From: Tessaracoccus sp. MC1679
Lineage (GTDB): Bacteria > Actinomycetota > Actinomycetes > Propionibacteriales > Propionibacteriaceae
Length of the DNA stretch: 64,000 nucleotides
NCBI RefSeq assembly: GCF_014164775.1
Contig: NZ_JACJGB010000004.1
Span: 62,001-126,000, forward strand
Direction: 5' to 3'
Position 1 is the first letter of the stretch. Every line of letters starts with the position of its first letter. The notes below the pieces were generated by a model. That model saw nothing but the letters and a program-made list of their open reading frames with translations, was not told the DNA's origin and ran no database searches. Made by a program: the position numbers and the translations under genes. Below are positions 28,609-37,678 of this stretch, one piece after another.

Positions 28609-28640
28609 CCCGACGCACGAGGTTCAAACTTTCGCCTGAT
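28570..28640. other. Inferred left attachment site of the integrative element
   Basis: The chromosomal tRNA 3' end meets element DNA here, and the adjacent gene is a site-specific recombinase pointing at it. The exact core was not determined because the matching right-end copy is not in the window. Placement rests on the tRNA end at 28608 and the change from haem genes to mobile-element genes. Confidence 0.45.
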
Positions 28641-30284
28641 CCATCATTTGGCGGGGTTTGGGCCTCGTGTGCTGTGAGGGTGCCGTCGCCCGTCCACCCG
28701 GCGGCGTCGGCTTGGACGCCGGGGTCGAGGAGCATGTCGAAGGGGCGGGCGTGCTCGACTCTAAGTTCGCCGTCGTCGTCTTCGAGGTAGATGCGGGTGA
28801 AGAAGGCTTGGTTGCACAGGCGTCGGTTGGCGTCGTCGCAGCGGGCGTAGATGTCGGCGCAGTTGGTGAGCAGGTCGAGGGCGTCGTCGAGGTGGACGCG
28901 GGCGTCGGCGTACTCGCCGTGGTGGGCGTCGATGCGCCGGTTCACCTGGTCCAGCTCGGCGAGGATGCGGTCCTGCTCGCGCTTGAGCACTGTCAGCGGG
29001 ATGGCGTCGGCGTAGTGGGCCTGGACGAGCTTGGTCTGCTCGCTCTCCAGACGGTTGCGGTTGGCGGTCAGGTTCTCCAGCTCGTTGGCCTCGGCGGACA
29101 TGAGCCGGTCGAACTCGTGGTGGAGCATCCCGGCGAGGGCTTGGCGCATGGCGGGGGTGATCTGGATGCGCTGGTAGTAGTCGGCGATCAGTTCCTCGAC
29201 GTGCTCGATCAGCAACGCCGAGCGGGTGCAGTCGGTCCGCTTGGCGTGCCTGCCGCCGCACACGAAGTAGGGGTAGACGTTGCCCTGGGCGTTCTTGGCG
29301 TTGCAGATGATGAGCCGCGACCCGCACTTACCGCAGAACACGCTGCCCTTGAGGTAGTGGTCGTGGACCTGGGTGGCCCTCGCCAGCGGTCTTGTTGGCC
29401 CGCAGCACGGCCTGGACCTGGTACCACACCTCGGCGGGCACCAACGGGTCATGGGCGCCCTGGTAGGTGACGCCCTGGTAGGTGACATCGCCCTTGTAGT
29501 AGGGGTTGGTCAGCATCCGGTGGACCGACGAGGGGGCGAGCGCCTTTGCCGGGCGCTTGGGGGTGGGCAGGCTGGTCAGGCCGCGGGCGGTCAGTTCCTC
29601 GTGGAGCTGGCTGGGGGTCCAGTCACCCGAGGCGTAAGACTTGAACGCCCACTCCACCAGCGGAGCGCGCTCGGGGTCGATCTCCACGGTGCGCATCTCG
29701 CGGCCCTGGGCGTCGCGGGTGCGGACGTTGAGGTAGCCGATCGGGGCCTTGCCGACCGTGCCGCCGTTGGTGGCCTTCTGCGTCATGCCCTTGACGACCT
29801 CGCTGGCCAGGTTCCGGCTGTAGAACTCGGCGATGGTCGACATGATCCCGTGCAGCAGCATCCCCGAGGGGGTCTCGTCGATGTTCTCCGTCGCCGACAC
29901 CAGCATCACACCGGCTTCTTGGAGGGCGATGTGGATGGTCACGTCATCGGCCCGGTTGCGGGCGAGGCGGTCGACCTTGTGCACGATGCAGTAGGCCACC
30001 CGGTTGGCCTTGACGAACTGGATCATCCGCATCAGCTCGGGCCGGTCGGCCGACTTCGCCGACGCCCCGGCGTCGACGAACTCCTCGAAGATCGTCGCCC
30101 CGAGGGCTTGGGCCTTGCGCAGGTTGGCCTCGCGCTGGGCGGGGATCGAGAACCCTTCGTCGGTGCCGCCCCGTTCGGCCTGCTCACGGGTCGACACCCG
30201 CAGATAGGACACCGCCAGCGCGGTGCCCGGTGTCGGCGGGCTGATGAGGCTGCTCACGGGATCGCAGCGAACGGTGGTGGTGGA

Positions 30285-30366
30285 CATGGGCTCTCTCTCA
30301 CTCCTCGGCGGCAACGTCCCCGCACCGGCTGGCCGAAGCCTGTGAGTGCTGACTGTGAGAGAGCCC
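30285..30366 (-). promoter_or_regulatory. Hairpin covering the recombinase ribosome binding site
   Basis: On the minus strand a GGGCTCTCTCAC arm (30366-30355) can pair with GTGAGAGAGAGCCC (30301-30288), which contains the purine-rich ribosome binding site directly before the recombinase ATG. The arms are separated by 53 bases, with a two-base excess in the second. This could keep recombinase translation low. Confidence 0.5.
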
Positions 30367-30479
30367 GAAAGCTGGAGGACCGACCGGCTGAACGGCCGTG
30401 TCCCGCATTCGCCCGACCGCTCGCACGGTCGGTTCCTGTAGACCACAACACCTCACGCTCGGCGCGAGATACCGCCATT

Positions 30480-30698
30480 CTAGCGGCCCTCCCCGGATGA
30501 GTGAGGGAGCGTCCGCAGGGTCTCGGGCGGTTCGTTGGCCCGGCGGATCGCTCGAGTGCGGCCGGTCTCCTGCAACGTGAGACGGATCAGCACCTCGGCC
30601 AGCTTGTGCAGGTCCGGTGGGTCCCGGTGCACCGGCCGTACCCAGATGTTGCGGTCCTCGTAGCGGCGCTGGGCCGTCTTCTTGACGTAGCGGCCCAT
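30480..30698 (-). CDS. Small basic conserved element protein, unknown function
   Basis: This 72-residue protein (MGRYVKKTAQRRYEDRNIWV start) has no recognised domain. Its ATG shares one base with the TGA of the upstream 198-residue gene, so the two are probably co-translated. Composition is basic and plausible for a nucleic-acid-linked protein, but function is unknown. Confidence 0.6.
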   Translation of the reverse strand: MGRYVKKTAQRRYEDRNIWVRPVHRDPPDLHKLAEVLIRLTLQETGRTRAIRRANEPPETLRTLPHSSGEGR

Positions 30699-31294
30699 CA
30701 GCCCGACCCGTCATCGTCCGTGCTGTCGTGGCGGGCGTGGAAGGCGTCCTCGACGGCCTGGCGGCGGTTCACGTCGGCGATGACGAACTGCACGAAGTCC
30801 CGGTCGCGGTCGGTGATGACCTCCTCCTCACCGGTTGCCGGATAGTCGGGGTCGGGTTCCTCGCCGGGCCACAGGGTCTGGCGCGTGGGCCGGTCGCGGT
30901 CGAGACGGCTGCCGGATGCGGCGACCCACTCGCGGAGCCGTTCGCGGGCGTCGGCGAAGTCGCGGTGCCAGCCGATCGGTGCCGAGCCGTTCTGTTCGGG
31001 GTCGTAGGCGCCAAGCCAGTGCAGGTGCAACGCCGACAGCTCCCACACCAGCTCGGGGTGGTGGTGCCAGTAGGGCGGGATGACCGACGCGGGCAGCCCG
31101 TAGGTGCGGCGCAGCCAGTTGACCCAGGCGTTCAGCTCCAGCCACTCCACTTCGGCGTCGTCGGCCGACAGCAGGTTCCAGTTGATCGGCCGGGGCGGGT
31201 CCGGCAGCGACATGGCAGTGGGATCGAACGACGGGCCTTCGTCGTGCGGCTCGTCGAAGTCGTCGGGGGTGTCGGGATCGTCAGGGAAGCTCAT
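30698..31294 (-). CDS. DUF4913-like protein
   Basis: This 198-residue protein has an acidic amino end (many Asp and Pro), then a tryptophan-rich region (LNAWVNWLRRTYGLP, WELSALHLHWLGAYDP, GWHRDFADARERLREWV) that fits the DUF4913 family common in actinobacterial plasmids and conjugative elements. Role unknown. It lies 15 bases after ssb and is coupled to the next small gene. Confidence 0.7.
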   Translation of the reverse strand: MSFPDDPDTPDDFDEPHDEGPSFDPTAMSLPDPPRPINWNLLSADDAEVEWLELNAWVNWLRRTYGLPASVIPPYWHHHPELVWELSALHLHWLGAYDPEQNGSAPIGWHRDFADARERLREWVAASGSRLDRDRPTRQTLWPGEEPDPDYPATGEEEVITDRDRDFVQFVIADVNRRQAVEDAFHARHDSTDDDGSG

Positions 31295-31309
31295 CGTCAG
31301 ACCGCCGTT

Positions 31310-31849
31310 TCAGAGCGACACCGCGCGGGCGCGAGCCGATGGGCCGCGCCGCTGGGTGTCGGGTGAGTTGATGTCGGCGAGCTGCTCACGGCGCTGCGCC
31401 GCCTCGCTTCCGCTCCGCGCTGGCGACTCGGCGGCGGCCTGGTCGAGCCCTTCGCTCTCGACGGCTCGGTCTTGGCCGGGTCCGCTGCGCTGCGGGCTGC
31501 GGTCGACCTCGTAGCGGGTCATGGCCAGGTCGTGGCCGATCCGGCGAGCGACGAACTCCTCGACCTCGCGCACCTGGCCCTCGACCTCGTGCTCGTAGGT
31601 GCGCACGTACCCCTCGGCCAGGAAGTTGTCGCCCTTGCGGAACCGCTCGTAGGCCCGCTCGGCGGTGGCCCGGAACGCCACCAGGTTGAAGTAGGTCGTG
31701 TCGGTCTTGGTGAACGACCCGTCATCCTCGGTCCGGTAGTGGTTCTGCCCGCCGCGCACGTAGAACCGGGCGTCACCCTTGGAGGTGAACGACAGTTCTG
31801 GGTCTCCTGCGATGAACCCCGACAGGGACTGTTGGGTGCGGATGGCCAT
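31310..31849 (-). CDS. ssb: Single-stranded DNA-binding protein
   Basis: This 179-residue protein has an SSB OB fold at residues 1-115 (TQQSLSGFIAGDPELSFTSK, TYFNLVAFRATAERAYERF, DNFLAEGYVRTYEHEV). A long hydrophilic tail follows that lacks the usual acidic DDIPF tip. An element-borne SSB probably protects transferred single strands. Its ribosome binding site (AGGAG) lies at the foot of a strong hairpin in the 69-base leader. Confidence 0.85.
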   Translation of the reverse strand: MAIRTQQSLSGFIAGDPELSFTSKGDARFYVRGGQNHYRTEDDGSFTKTDTTYFNLVAFRATAERAYERFRKGDNFLAEGYVRTYEHEVEGQVREVEEFVARRIGHDLAMTRYEVDRSPQRSGPGQDRAVESEGLDQAAAESPARSGSEAAQRREQLADINSPDTQRRGPSARARAVSL

Positions 31850-31857
31850 CAGGTGCT

Positions 31858-31902
31858 CCTTCCCCGATGCACGCCGGTGCGGCGTGTCATCGGGAAGGTG
31901 CG
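31858..31902 (-). promoter_or_regulatory. Leader hairpin of ssb with CACCTTCCCG motif
   Basis: On the minus strand GCACCTTCCCGATG...(31902-31880) pairs with 31876-31858 over about 18 base pairs with one bulge per side and a three-base loop. The distal arm ends GGGGAAGG, part of the ssb ribosome binding site. The GCACCTTCCCG core recurs before two other element genes. Confidence 0.6.
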
Positions 31903-31918
31903 AACTCCGCCCCAGGAG

Positions 31919-33682
31919 CTATCGAGCGCTGGTGCGTAGGAGCCCCTCGACCTCGCTGCGATGGCCTCGGAGGGTCTTGGCGTCGGGCCGGTCGGTCCAG
32001 GGGCGCAGGTCGGTGACGATTGGTCGGGCGGTGCGCAGCAGGATGACGCCGGTCCCGAATGGGAGGGTGCGCAGGGTGTCGGGGGCCATGATGGGGACGC
32101 GGCGAATGGAGCGTTGGTGGGAACGGCCGCCGTAGGCGTCGATGCTGGTGGAGTCGGTGCGCTCGTCGCGCTCGCCGATCAGGGTGGAGAGGTCTTGGAG
32201 GTCGCGGCTGTTGGACGCGCCGCCGAGGACGATCTTGACGATCGAGGCGTCCCAGATCGACCCGGCGGCGTTGTCGCCCCACTTCTCTCGCGCTTGAGCC
32301 ATCGACTGGAGCACCGGCATCGTGGTGATGCCGGTGCCCCCACCTTCGGCCATCAGCGTGGGCAGCGACGGCAGCGGGGCGAGGTTGCCGATCTCATCGA
32401 GCGCCATCAACAGCGGCGGGTCCAGCCGAGCGCCGGGTGAGCTGGCGGCGAGGGTGCGGGCGACTTCTACGAGGTCTTCGATGAACGCCGCCACGAGCGC
32501 CGCGGATGCGCCGGCGCCGGCGCCGGTGGCGAGCAGGTAGAGGGTGCCGTTGTCTTGGAGGAATGACTTGGGGTCGAACGCATCGCCGGGCCGTGGGGTG
32601 ATGGCGTCGATCACGCGTGGGTCGGCGAGGGCGGCGAAGGCGAGGGAGACTCCTTGCCAGATCGGGTCGCGGGTGCGGGGGTCGGCCTGGATCATCGCAT
32701 CGAGCGATTCGGCCCACCCGCCCGCAGCTCTGGGGTCGGTTTGGAGGATGCGTACGGCGTCAGCGGCGGCGGTGGGGTTGAGCGCCCACTGGTAGAGGGT
32801 GCGGGCGTCGCGGTGGTCGAGGGCGGCGGCGTGGAGGAGAGCTTGGATGGCGGTGCGGGTCTTGCCCTCCCAGAACCCGCCGTTGTCCACTCCACCCGAG
32901 CCGAGCCCCGTGCTGGAGGCGAGGCCGGTGGCACGGATCATCGCCGTCAGCGGGTCCTCGCAACCCCGCACCGGCGACCAACGCAGTCCCGCCGGTAGTC
33001 CGGGTGCGAGGTGTTGGGGGTCGAACACGGCCACCGGCCCGACCTGCTCGCGGGCTCGCAGGGTGGCGGTGAGGTTGTCCGGGCGGGTCGAGGTGGTGAT
33101 GACCGCGCCGGGCGCGTCGAGGATGGCGTTGATGACGATGTGCAGGCCCTTACCCGAGCGGGGCGGGCCGATCAGCAGCATCGAGTCCTCGACGGTGGCC
33201 CACACCGCCCGTCCCTTGGCCGACCCCAACAGATACCCGACATCGGCGGGGCGCGGGTTGGTGAGGGAGGGGCGGAGGGTCTTGGCGCGGTGGCGCAGGC
33301 TGCGCGCCGAGGCGGTGCGGGCGATCTCGGTGGCGGTGGCGGTTCCGGCGAGGCGGCGGGGATCGGTGGTGCCGCGCAGGTTGCGGGTTGCCCGCCACAC
33401 CGTCCACCCGGCCGTAGACAACACCCCGAGCAGTACGGCGACGATCGACCAGTAGATGACCGTGTTGAGGTCGGGGGCACCGAGCGCCGAGCCGGGGTTG
33501 AGGGGGTCGGCCAAGACGCCGAGTGCGTTGGTGATGCCGCCGGTGGGCTGGGGTAGGCCGCTGACCCAGGCAGCGATGCTGGCGGCCAGTCGAAGCAAGC
33601 CGAGGGTGGCGAAGGCAGCGATGAGTAGGCCGATGCCGAGGTTGGCCAGGCTGTCGTTGACCGGCCGGGCGGGGCCGTTCAC
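31919..33682 (-). CDS. VirD4/TraG-type coupling ATPase
   Basis: This 587-residue protein should bring the relaxase-DNA complex to the secretion channel. Two hydrophobic segments at the amino end (GIGLLIAAFATLGLLRLAAS; VIYWSIVAVLLGVLSTAGW) anchor it. Then follow Walker A (IGPPRSGKGLH, near residue 170) and Walker B (LLMALDEIGNLAPLPSLP), with the TraG-like stretch GITTMPVLQSMAQAREKWG. GTG 33682 is chosen because it overlaps the upstream stop as GTGA; the longer open frame is arginine-rich shadow sequence. Confidence 0.88.
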   Translation of the reverse strand: MNGPARPVNDSLANLGIGLLIAAFATLGLLRLAASIAAWVSGLPQPTGGITNALGVLADPLNPGSALGAPDLNTVIYWSIVAVLLGVLSTAGWTVWRATRNLRGTTDPRRLAGTATATEIARTASARSLRHRAKTLRPSLTNPRPADVGYLLGSAKGRAVWATVEDSMLLIGPPRSGKGLHIVINAILDAPGAVITTSTRPDNLTATLRAREQVGPVAVFDPQHLAPGLPAGLRWSPVRGCEDPLTAMIRATGLASSTGLGSGGVDNGGFWEGKTRTAIQALLHAAALDHRDARTLYQWALNPTAAADAVRILQTDPRAAGGWAESLDAMIQADPRTRDPIWQGVSLAFAALADPRVIDAITPRPGDAFDPKSFLQDNGTLYLLATGAGAGASAALVAAFIEDLVEVARTLAASSPGARLDPPLLMALDEIGNLAPLPSLPTLMAEGGGTGITTMPVLQSMAQAREKWGDNAAGSIWDASIVKIVLGGASNSRDLQDLSTLIGERDERTDSTSIDAYGGRSHQRSIRRVPIMAPDTLRTLPFGTGVILLRTARPIVTDLRPWTDRPDAKTLRGHRSEVEGLLRTSAR

Positions 33683-34194
33683 GACCGCTCCTGGACGATC
33701 GTGATCCCCGACACCGCACCGAACACGACCACCACGGCCCCTCCACCGAGCTGCGAGGGGTCGAGGTGCGCGGTGAGCCGACCGGCAGGGTCCGCCGTCT
33801 CTGTGGTGACGGCGACCGCGATGTGGACGGGCTCGCCGGGCAGGAACCCGCCCGCCGACACCTCCACCCATGCCGCCCCGACATCTGGTTCCTCGGGGTC
33901 GTCGGGGACAGGTAGCGGCCGTGGTGGTGGGTCGATGATGTCGGCGTAGACCGTCCCGTCGGGGTCGTGGACCTCGACACGGATCGCACAGTCCTGCTCG
34001 TGCGCGATCCGGGCGAGGGCATCGCCGAGCCGGTCGCGCCGCTGCGGGCTCTCGGGGTCGTCGTGGCCGTCGACGCTGATGGTCACCGTGTCGGTGCCGC
34101 CTGGACGGACCACCACCAAGGGGAGGACGACGGGCACGATCGAGACGCCTGCGCTGCCGTTGGCCTGCTCGGAGCGCGGCCGGTGGCCGATCAC
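33679..34194 (-). CDS. Conserved conjugation-module protein, unknown function
   Basis: This 171-residue protein has no recognised domain. It has a beta-rich look (VSIVPVVLPLVVVRPGGTDTV, AAWVEVSAGGFLPGEPVHIAVA) and an acidic proline-rich middle (PVPDDPEEPD). GTG 34194 overlaps the VirB4-like stop and its own stop overlaps the coupling-protein start, both as GTGA, so it is translated with the two ATPases. It may be an accessory or adaptor of the transfer apparatus. Confidence 0.7.
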   Translation of the reverse strand: MIGHRPRSEQANGSAGVSIVPVVLPLVVVRPGGTDTVTISVDGHDDPESPQRRDRLGDALARIAHEQDCAIRVEVHDPDGTVYADIIDPPPRPLPVPDDPEEPDVGAAWVEVSAGGFLPGEPVHIAVAVTTETADPAGRLTAHLDPSQLGGGAVVVVFGAVSGITIVQERS

Positions 34195-35678
34195 GGGGTG
34201 ACCATCCGGGCGGTGGTGTCGAAGGCGTCGAGCTCGTCGGGATGGAGCTGGTGCTGGATGACGAACGAGCGGTCCTTGATCCGCCACAACCCCTGCCCCG
34301 TCCCCAGGCCCGGCAGCAAGCGTTGTTCGGTGCCGGTCAACCCGAGGGCCCGGCCCGTCGTACCGAGCTGGTCGGTCTCTTGCCGGTAGATGATCCGCGT
34401 CTCGGCGTTCGCCAGTAGGGAGGAAGCCAGGGCGTGCATGGCCGAGCCGCGGTCGCCCACGGTGTCGAGGTCGGTGAGCTTGTGGAAGATCAACATGTTG
34501 GCGATCCCGTAGTGGCGTGCGAGCCGCCACTGCGCATCCATCCGGCGCAGCAGGGCCGGGTGGGACATCAGCCGCCAGGCTTCGTCGTAGATAACCCACC
34601 GCCGCCCACCGGCCGGGTCGAGCAGCGCCGACTCCATCCACGCCGACGAGCAGGTCATCAGCACGGAGATGAGCGTCGAGTTCTCCGCCACCCGTGACAG
34701 GTCGAGCGAGATCATCGGCAGCGACGGGTCGAACCGCACCGTCGAGGGGCCGTCGAACAGCCCTTGGAGGTCACCGGCGACGAGGCGGCGCAGGGCGTGG
34801 CCGACCATCCGGCCGTCCTCGGCGAGTCGTTCGTCGTAGTCGGGACCGTGCGGTGGGTCGAGGATGCGGTCGACGACCATCGGCAGGATCGGCACGTCGC
34901 AGGTGGCGACGGTGGCTCGCAGGGCGATGTCGATGGCGGTGTGCTCCAGCGGCGTCAGCGGTCGGGTCAGAACCGTCTCGGCGAGGGCGCCGATCAGGTC
35001 GCGGCGGCGGGAGGCGACCTGCATCGCCCACTCCACGTCCGACACCCCCGAGGGGCGGTGGCCCTCATCGAGCGGGTTCAAGCGGTTGGGGAGGCCGTGG
35101 CCGAGCACGATCGCCCGGCCACCGACCGCCTCGGCCACTGGGGTGTGCTCACCCTTCGGGTCGCCAGGCACGTAGACACGGCGACCGAACGGGATCGACC
35201 GGGTGTAGAGCGACTTGGCCAACGAGGACTTGCCAGCCCCGACGATCCCAGCCAGCACCACGTTCGGCGCAGTGATGACCCCGCGCTGGTAGAGGACCCA
35301 CGGGTCGTACACGAAGCTGCCACCCGAGTAGAGGTCCTGGCCGACGAACACCCCATCCGACCCGAGCCCGCCTTCGGCCAGGAACGGATACGCCCCGGCC
35401 AGCGCCGCGGAGGTGTCCTGGTGGACTGGCACCCGGAAGCGGCGCGGGGTGCGCAACCCCGCCGGGCCGGGCTCACCGCTGGCTGGCAGGTAGTGGGTGG
35501 CGCGGCGTTCAGCCCGCTCGGCGGCGGCTTGGGCCTTGGCAGCGGCCTTGCGGGCAGCGGCGTCGGCGGCGTACACGCGGGCCGCGGCCCGGCGGCGTTG
35601 CCGCTTGTTGCGACGATGCTCCTTGGCCGGGCCGACCAGCACCGACGAATGCACCTTGCCCCGAGACGACTTAGCCAT
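34191..35678 (-). CDS. VirB4/TraC-type conjugation ATPase
   Basis: This 495-residue protein powers secretion-channel assembly or substrate transfer. A basic alanine-rich amino end (RRNKRQRRRAAARVY) is followed by Walker A (GIVGAGKSSLAK, near residue 145), YVPGDPKGEH, and Walker B (RRWVIYDEAWRLM). The DVIHK-like IFHKLTDLDTVG is typical of VirB4 relatives in Gram-positive elements. ATG 35678 is chosen as the natural amino end; the frame is open upstream into a neighbouring gene. Confidence 0.85.
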   Translation of the reverse strand: MAKSSRGKVHSSVLVGPAKEHRRNKRQRRRAAARVYAADAAARKAAAKAQAAAERAERRATHYLPASGEPGPAGLRTPRRFRVPVHQDTSAALAGAYPFLAEGGLGSDGVFVGQDLYSGGSFVYDPWVLYQRGVITAPNVVLAGIVGAGKSSLAKSLYTRSIPFGRRVYVPGDPKGEHTPVAEAVGGRAIVLGHGLPNRLNPLDEGHRPSGVSDVEWAMQVASRRRDLIGALAETVLTRPLTPLEHTAIDIALRATVATCDVPILPMVVDRILDPPHGPDYDERLAEDGRMVGHALRRLVAGDLQGLFDGPSTVRFDPSLPMISLDLSRVAENSTLISVLMTCSSAWMESALLDPAGGRRWVIYDEAWRLMSHPALLRRMDAQWRLARHYGIANMLIFHKLTDLDTVGDRGSAMHALASSLLANAETRIIYRQETDQLGTTGRALGLTGTEQRLLPGLGTGQGLWRIKDRSFVIQHQLHPDELDAFDTTARMVTP

Positions 35679-35694
35679 GACGGTTGCGCTCCGT

Positions 35695-36144
35695 TCAGCG
35701 GGCCAGGCCGTCAACGGCCTGCCGCTGCGGTGCTCCGGCGCCGAACAGCGACGGTTCCGCAAGACGCCGAACCGGGCGTGGTGTCGTGGGCTGGGGTGCG
35801 GGGTGCCAGGCGATGCGTCCGTTGACGTTCCATGCCTCATCGACCACGGCACGCACCCGCTCCACCAGCGTGGCGGCGTCGTGCAGATCATCGGCCGCTT
35901 CCACGGCGTACCGCCGACCGGCGTCCCGCGAACCCGTGTCGGTCACGGCCCGGTCGGCGTTGCGGTGATGCCACTCGGCGAGCTGATCCAACGACTGGCC
36001 CAACGACGCCAGTCCCGCCGACAAGGCCCCCAACACCGCATAGGTGTCACCGGCCTCGTCGATGGTGCGGGTGGCGTGCGCCAATCCACGCAGCGCCTCA
36101 CGGGCCTCATCAGCATCGGCTCTCGGATCGTTGAACGTCACCAT
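35695..36144 (-). CDS. Conserved conjugation-module protein, unknown function
   Basis: This 149-residue mainly helical protein (TRTIDEAGDTYAVLGALSAG, ASLGQSLDQLAEWHHRNADR) has no recognised domain. ATG 36144 is chosen because GGAGGT lies seven bases upstream. It sits 16 bases before the VirB4-like gene and after the SCO6880-like gene, inside the secretion operon. Length and helical content suggest an accessory factor. Confidence 0.7.
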   Translation of the reverse strand: MVTFNDPRADADEAREALRGLAHATRTIDEAGDTYAVLGALSAGLASLGQSLDQLAEWHHRNADRAVTDTGSRDAGRRYAVEAADDLHDAATLVERVRAVVDEAWNVNGRIAWHPAPQPTTPRPVRRLAEPSLFGAGAPQRQAVDGLAR

Positions 36145-36208
36145 CGGTGGTACCTCCGCGCGCTCGGGCATCGTCATCTGCCCGCTAGGTGCGCCCGGCC
36201 CGCCAGCC

Positions 36209-37678
36209 TCAGATGCCTCGGCACAATGGCAGCGCCGCGGCGACGAACGCCTGGGCCTGTTGGCCGACCAGCCGCCGCGTCTCACACGACGCCTGGATTG
36301 CGGCCTGTTCGATCTCGGCTACGGCGGCGTCGAGGTCGTCAAGGGTGGGTGCGGAGACGGCGACGAGGCCGGTGTAGCGAAGGACGCCGTGGCCAGCGGT
36401 GAGGTCGGCTTCTTGTTGGAGCACGTCGTGGTACTCGGCGGTCTGTTGGGCGTCCTCGATCTGGCCGATCTTGGCCCGCTGGGCCGCGTCGGAGATGTAT
36501 TCGGTCTTCTTCTTGCGGATGTCCCGCGCCGCCACATCGGCACGCACCGGATTGCACACGACGCTGAAGGCACGTCTGATCCCCGACGACAGCAGGATCG
36601 GTGCCAGGAAGCTCGGATAGACGGGTGAGCGGGGCCACTCGCTGATCCACAACACAGCGTGGTAGGCGGAGTCCGAGCGCAGCCGGTCCCAGGTCTCGTT
36701 GATCGCCACCGGCCCGGCGGTGGCGAGGTCTGCGCCGATGGTCGAGCGTTCCAGCGTGGCGGCGACCTGGGGGTCATACGCAGACCGCAGCACGATCGCG
36801 AGCTGAGGCGGGGTGAGCCATTCGGCTGGCTTCAGATCAGCGGAGCCGAGCGCGGTGGCGAGGGTGTGCATCTCCTGGCGCAGCACCGCCGCCGCACCGC
36901 GCAGGCCTCCGCCGGCGGAGCGGATCGCGCGCGCAGCTGCCTTCACGTCGAGTGCGATGGAGATGGTGGTGAGATGGCGTTCTGCTGCGGGCCCGGCGCG
37001 GTCGATCAGCTCGCGGTAGGTGCGAGCGACCCAGGAGTCGTCGTCGGCGCCGTGCTCGGCCCACCAACGTGCCAGCCCGGTACCGCTGTCGGGCAGGGTG
37101 CGTTCCAGCACCTGGAGGCGGGCGAGTCGGCTAGATCGACAAGCCGTCGAGAGGACGCGGCTCCACCCGGTGACGCGGCGTTGCTGCTCGGCGGGGTCGA
37201 GCAGCACGAACGAGCGGTGGGTGACCTTGGCGATGGCGATGAGCCGGTTGTGGTGCGGGTCATGCACCATCACCGCCCCGGTCTCGGGGTCCTCATAGGA
37301 GCGCATCGCAGCGGCGTCACCTGGCAATGCGAGGGTGCCGGTGGGGCGCGGCTTGACCACCCGCCGCCGGTAGATGGTCTGGCGCACCGTGACTCGCCAT
37401 GCCCACTGTGCGGAGATGGGCAGCCACTCGACCGCTTTGCGACCGTTGATGGGCAGCCACGTCAGCGCCAGCGCGGTCGCCCAGATCGGTGAGGTGACCA
37501 GCAGGGCTTGGGCACCGACGAGGTAGAGGCTGGCCACGAAGGTGACCACGGCGATGGCAACGGTGACGACCTGTGAGGTGGACAGGCCGAGCAGGACACC
37601 GCGGCGAGTGAGCCGGGAGAACTTCACCGCTTCCACGTCACCGCCCGTGTCGTCGGTCGTGGTTCGGGTGCGGGTCAC
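36209..37678 (-). CDS. SCO6880-family conjugation protein
   Basis: This 489-residue protein has a PrgI-like amino region with two membrane segments (TSQVVTVAIAVVTFVASLYLV; LLVTSPIWATALALTWLP), then a large cytoplasmic part without Walker motifs (HNRLIAIAKVTHRSFVLLDP, WISEWPRSPVYPSFLAPILL). This resembles the SCO6880 family, which precedes VirB4-type ATPases in actinobacterial transfer systems and may be the other half of a PrgI-VirB4 arrangement. GTG 37678 overlaps the VirB6-like stop. Confidence 0.8.
   Translation of the reverse strand: MTRTRTTTDDTGGDVEAVKFSRLTRRGVLLGLSTSQVVTVAIAVVTFVASLYLVGAQALLVTSPIWATALALTWLPINGRKAVEWLPISAQWAWRVTVRQTIYRRRVVKPRPTGTLALPGDAAAMRSYEDPETGAVMVHDPHHNRLIAIAKVTHRSFVLLDPAEQQRRVTGWSRVLSTACRSSRLARLQVLERTLPDSGTGLARWWAEHGADDDSWVARTYRELIDRAGPAAERHLTTISIALDVKAAARAIRSAGGGLRGAAAVLRQEMHTLATALGSADLKPAEWLTPPQLAIVLRSAYDPQVAATLERSTIGADLATAGPVAINETWDRLRSDSAYHAVLWISEWPRSPVYPSFLAPILLSSGIRRAFSVVCNPVRADVAARDIRKKKTEYISDAAQRAKIGQIEDAQQTAEYHDVLQQEADLTAGHGVLRYTGLVAVSAPTLDDLDAAVAEIEQAAIQASCETRRLVGQQAQAFVAAALPLCRGI

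Larger units (their letters stand above)
28484..30287 (-). pseudogene. Large serine recombinase, frameshifted, carboxyl end antisense through tRNA-Ala
   Basis: The amino part, from ATG 30287, has the serine recombinase catalytic core (AVSYLRVSTREQAERGG, VHKVDRLARNRADD, GIMSTIAEFYSRNLASEV), then a recombinase domain. At the CCC of 29377-29379 one extra base shifts the frame. Downstream the zinc ribbon (GSVFCGKCGSRL, YPYFVCGGRHAKRTDC) and coiled-coil continue in another frame to the stop at 28484. The natural join would read ANKTAGE-ATQVHDHYLKG. The last residues, including ELRGFEPLASSMPW, are the antisense of the tRNA gene. It should catalyse integration and excision; as written the protein is split. 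Confidence 0.85.

Noticed and set aside
28658..29470. Rightward open frame opposite the recombinase
   Set aside because: It is antisense to zinc-ribbon and coiled-coil coding sequence and is Val/Gly/Ala-rich.
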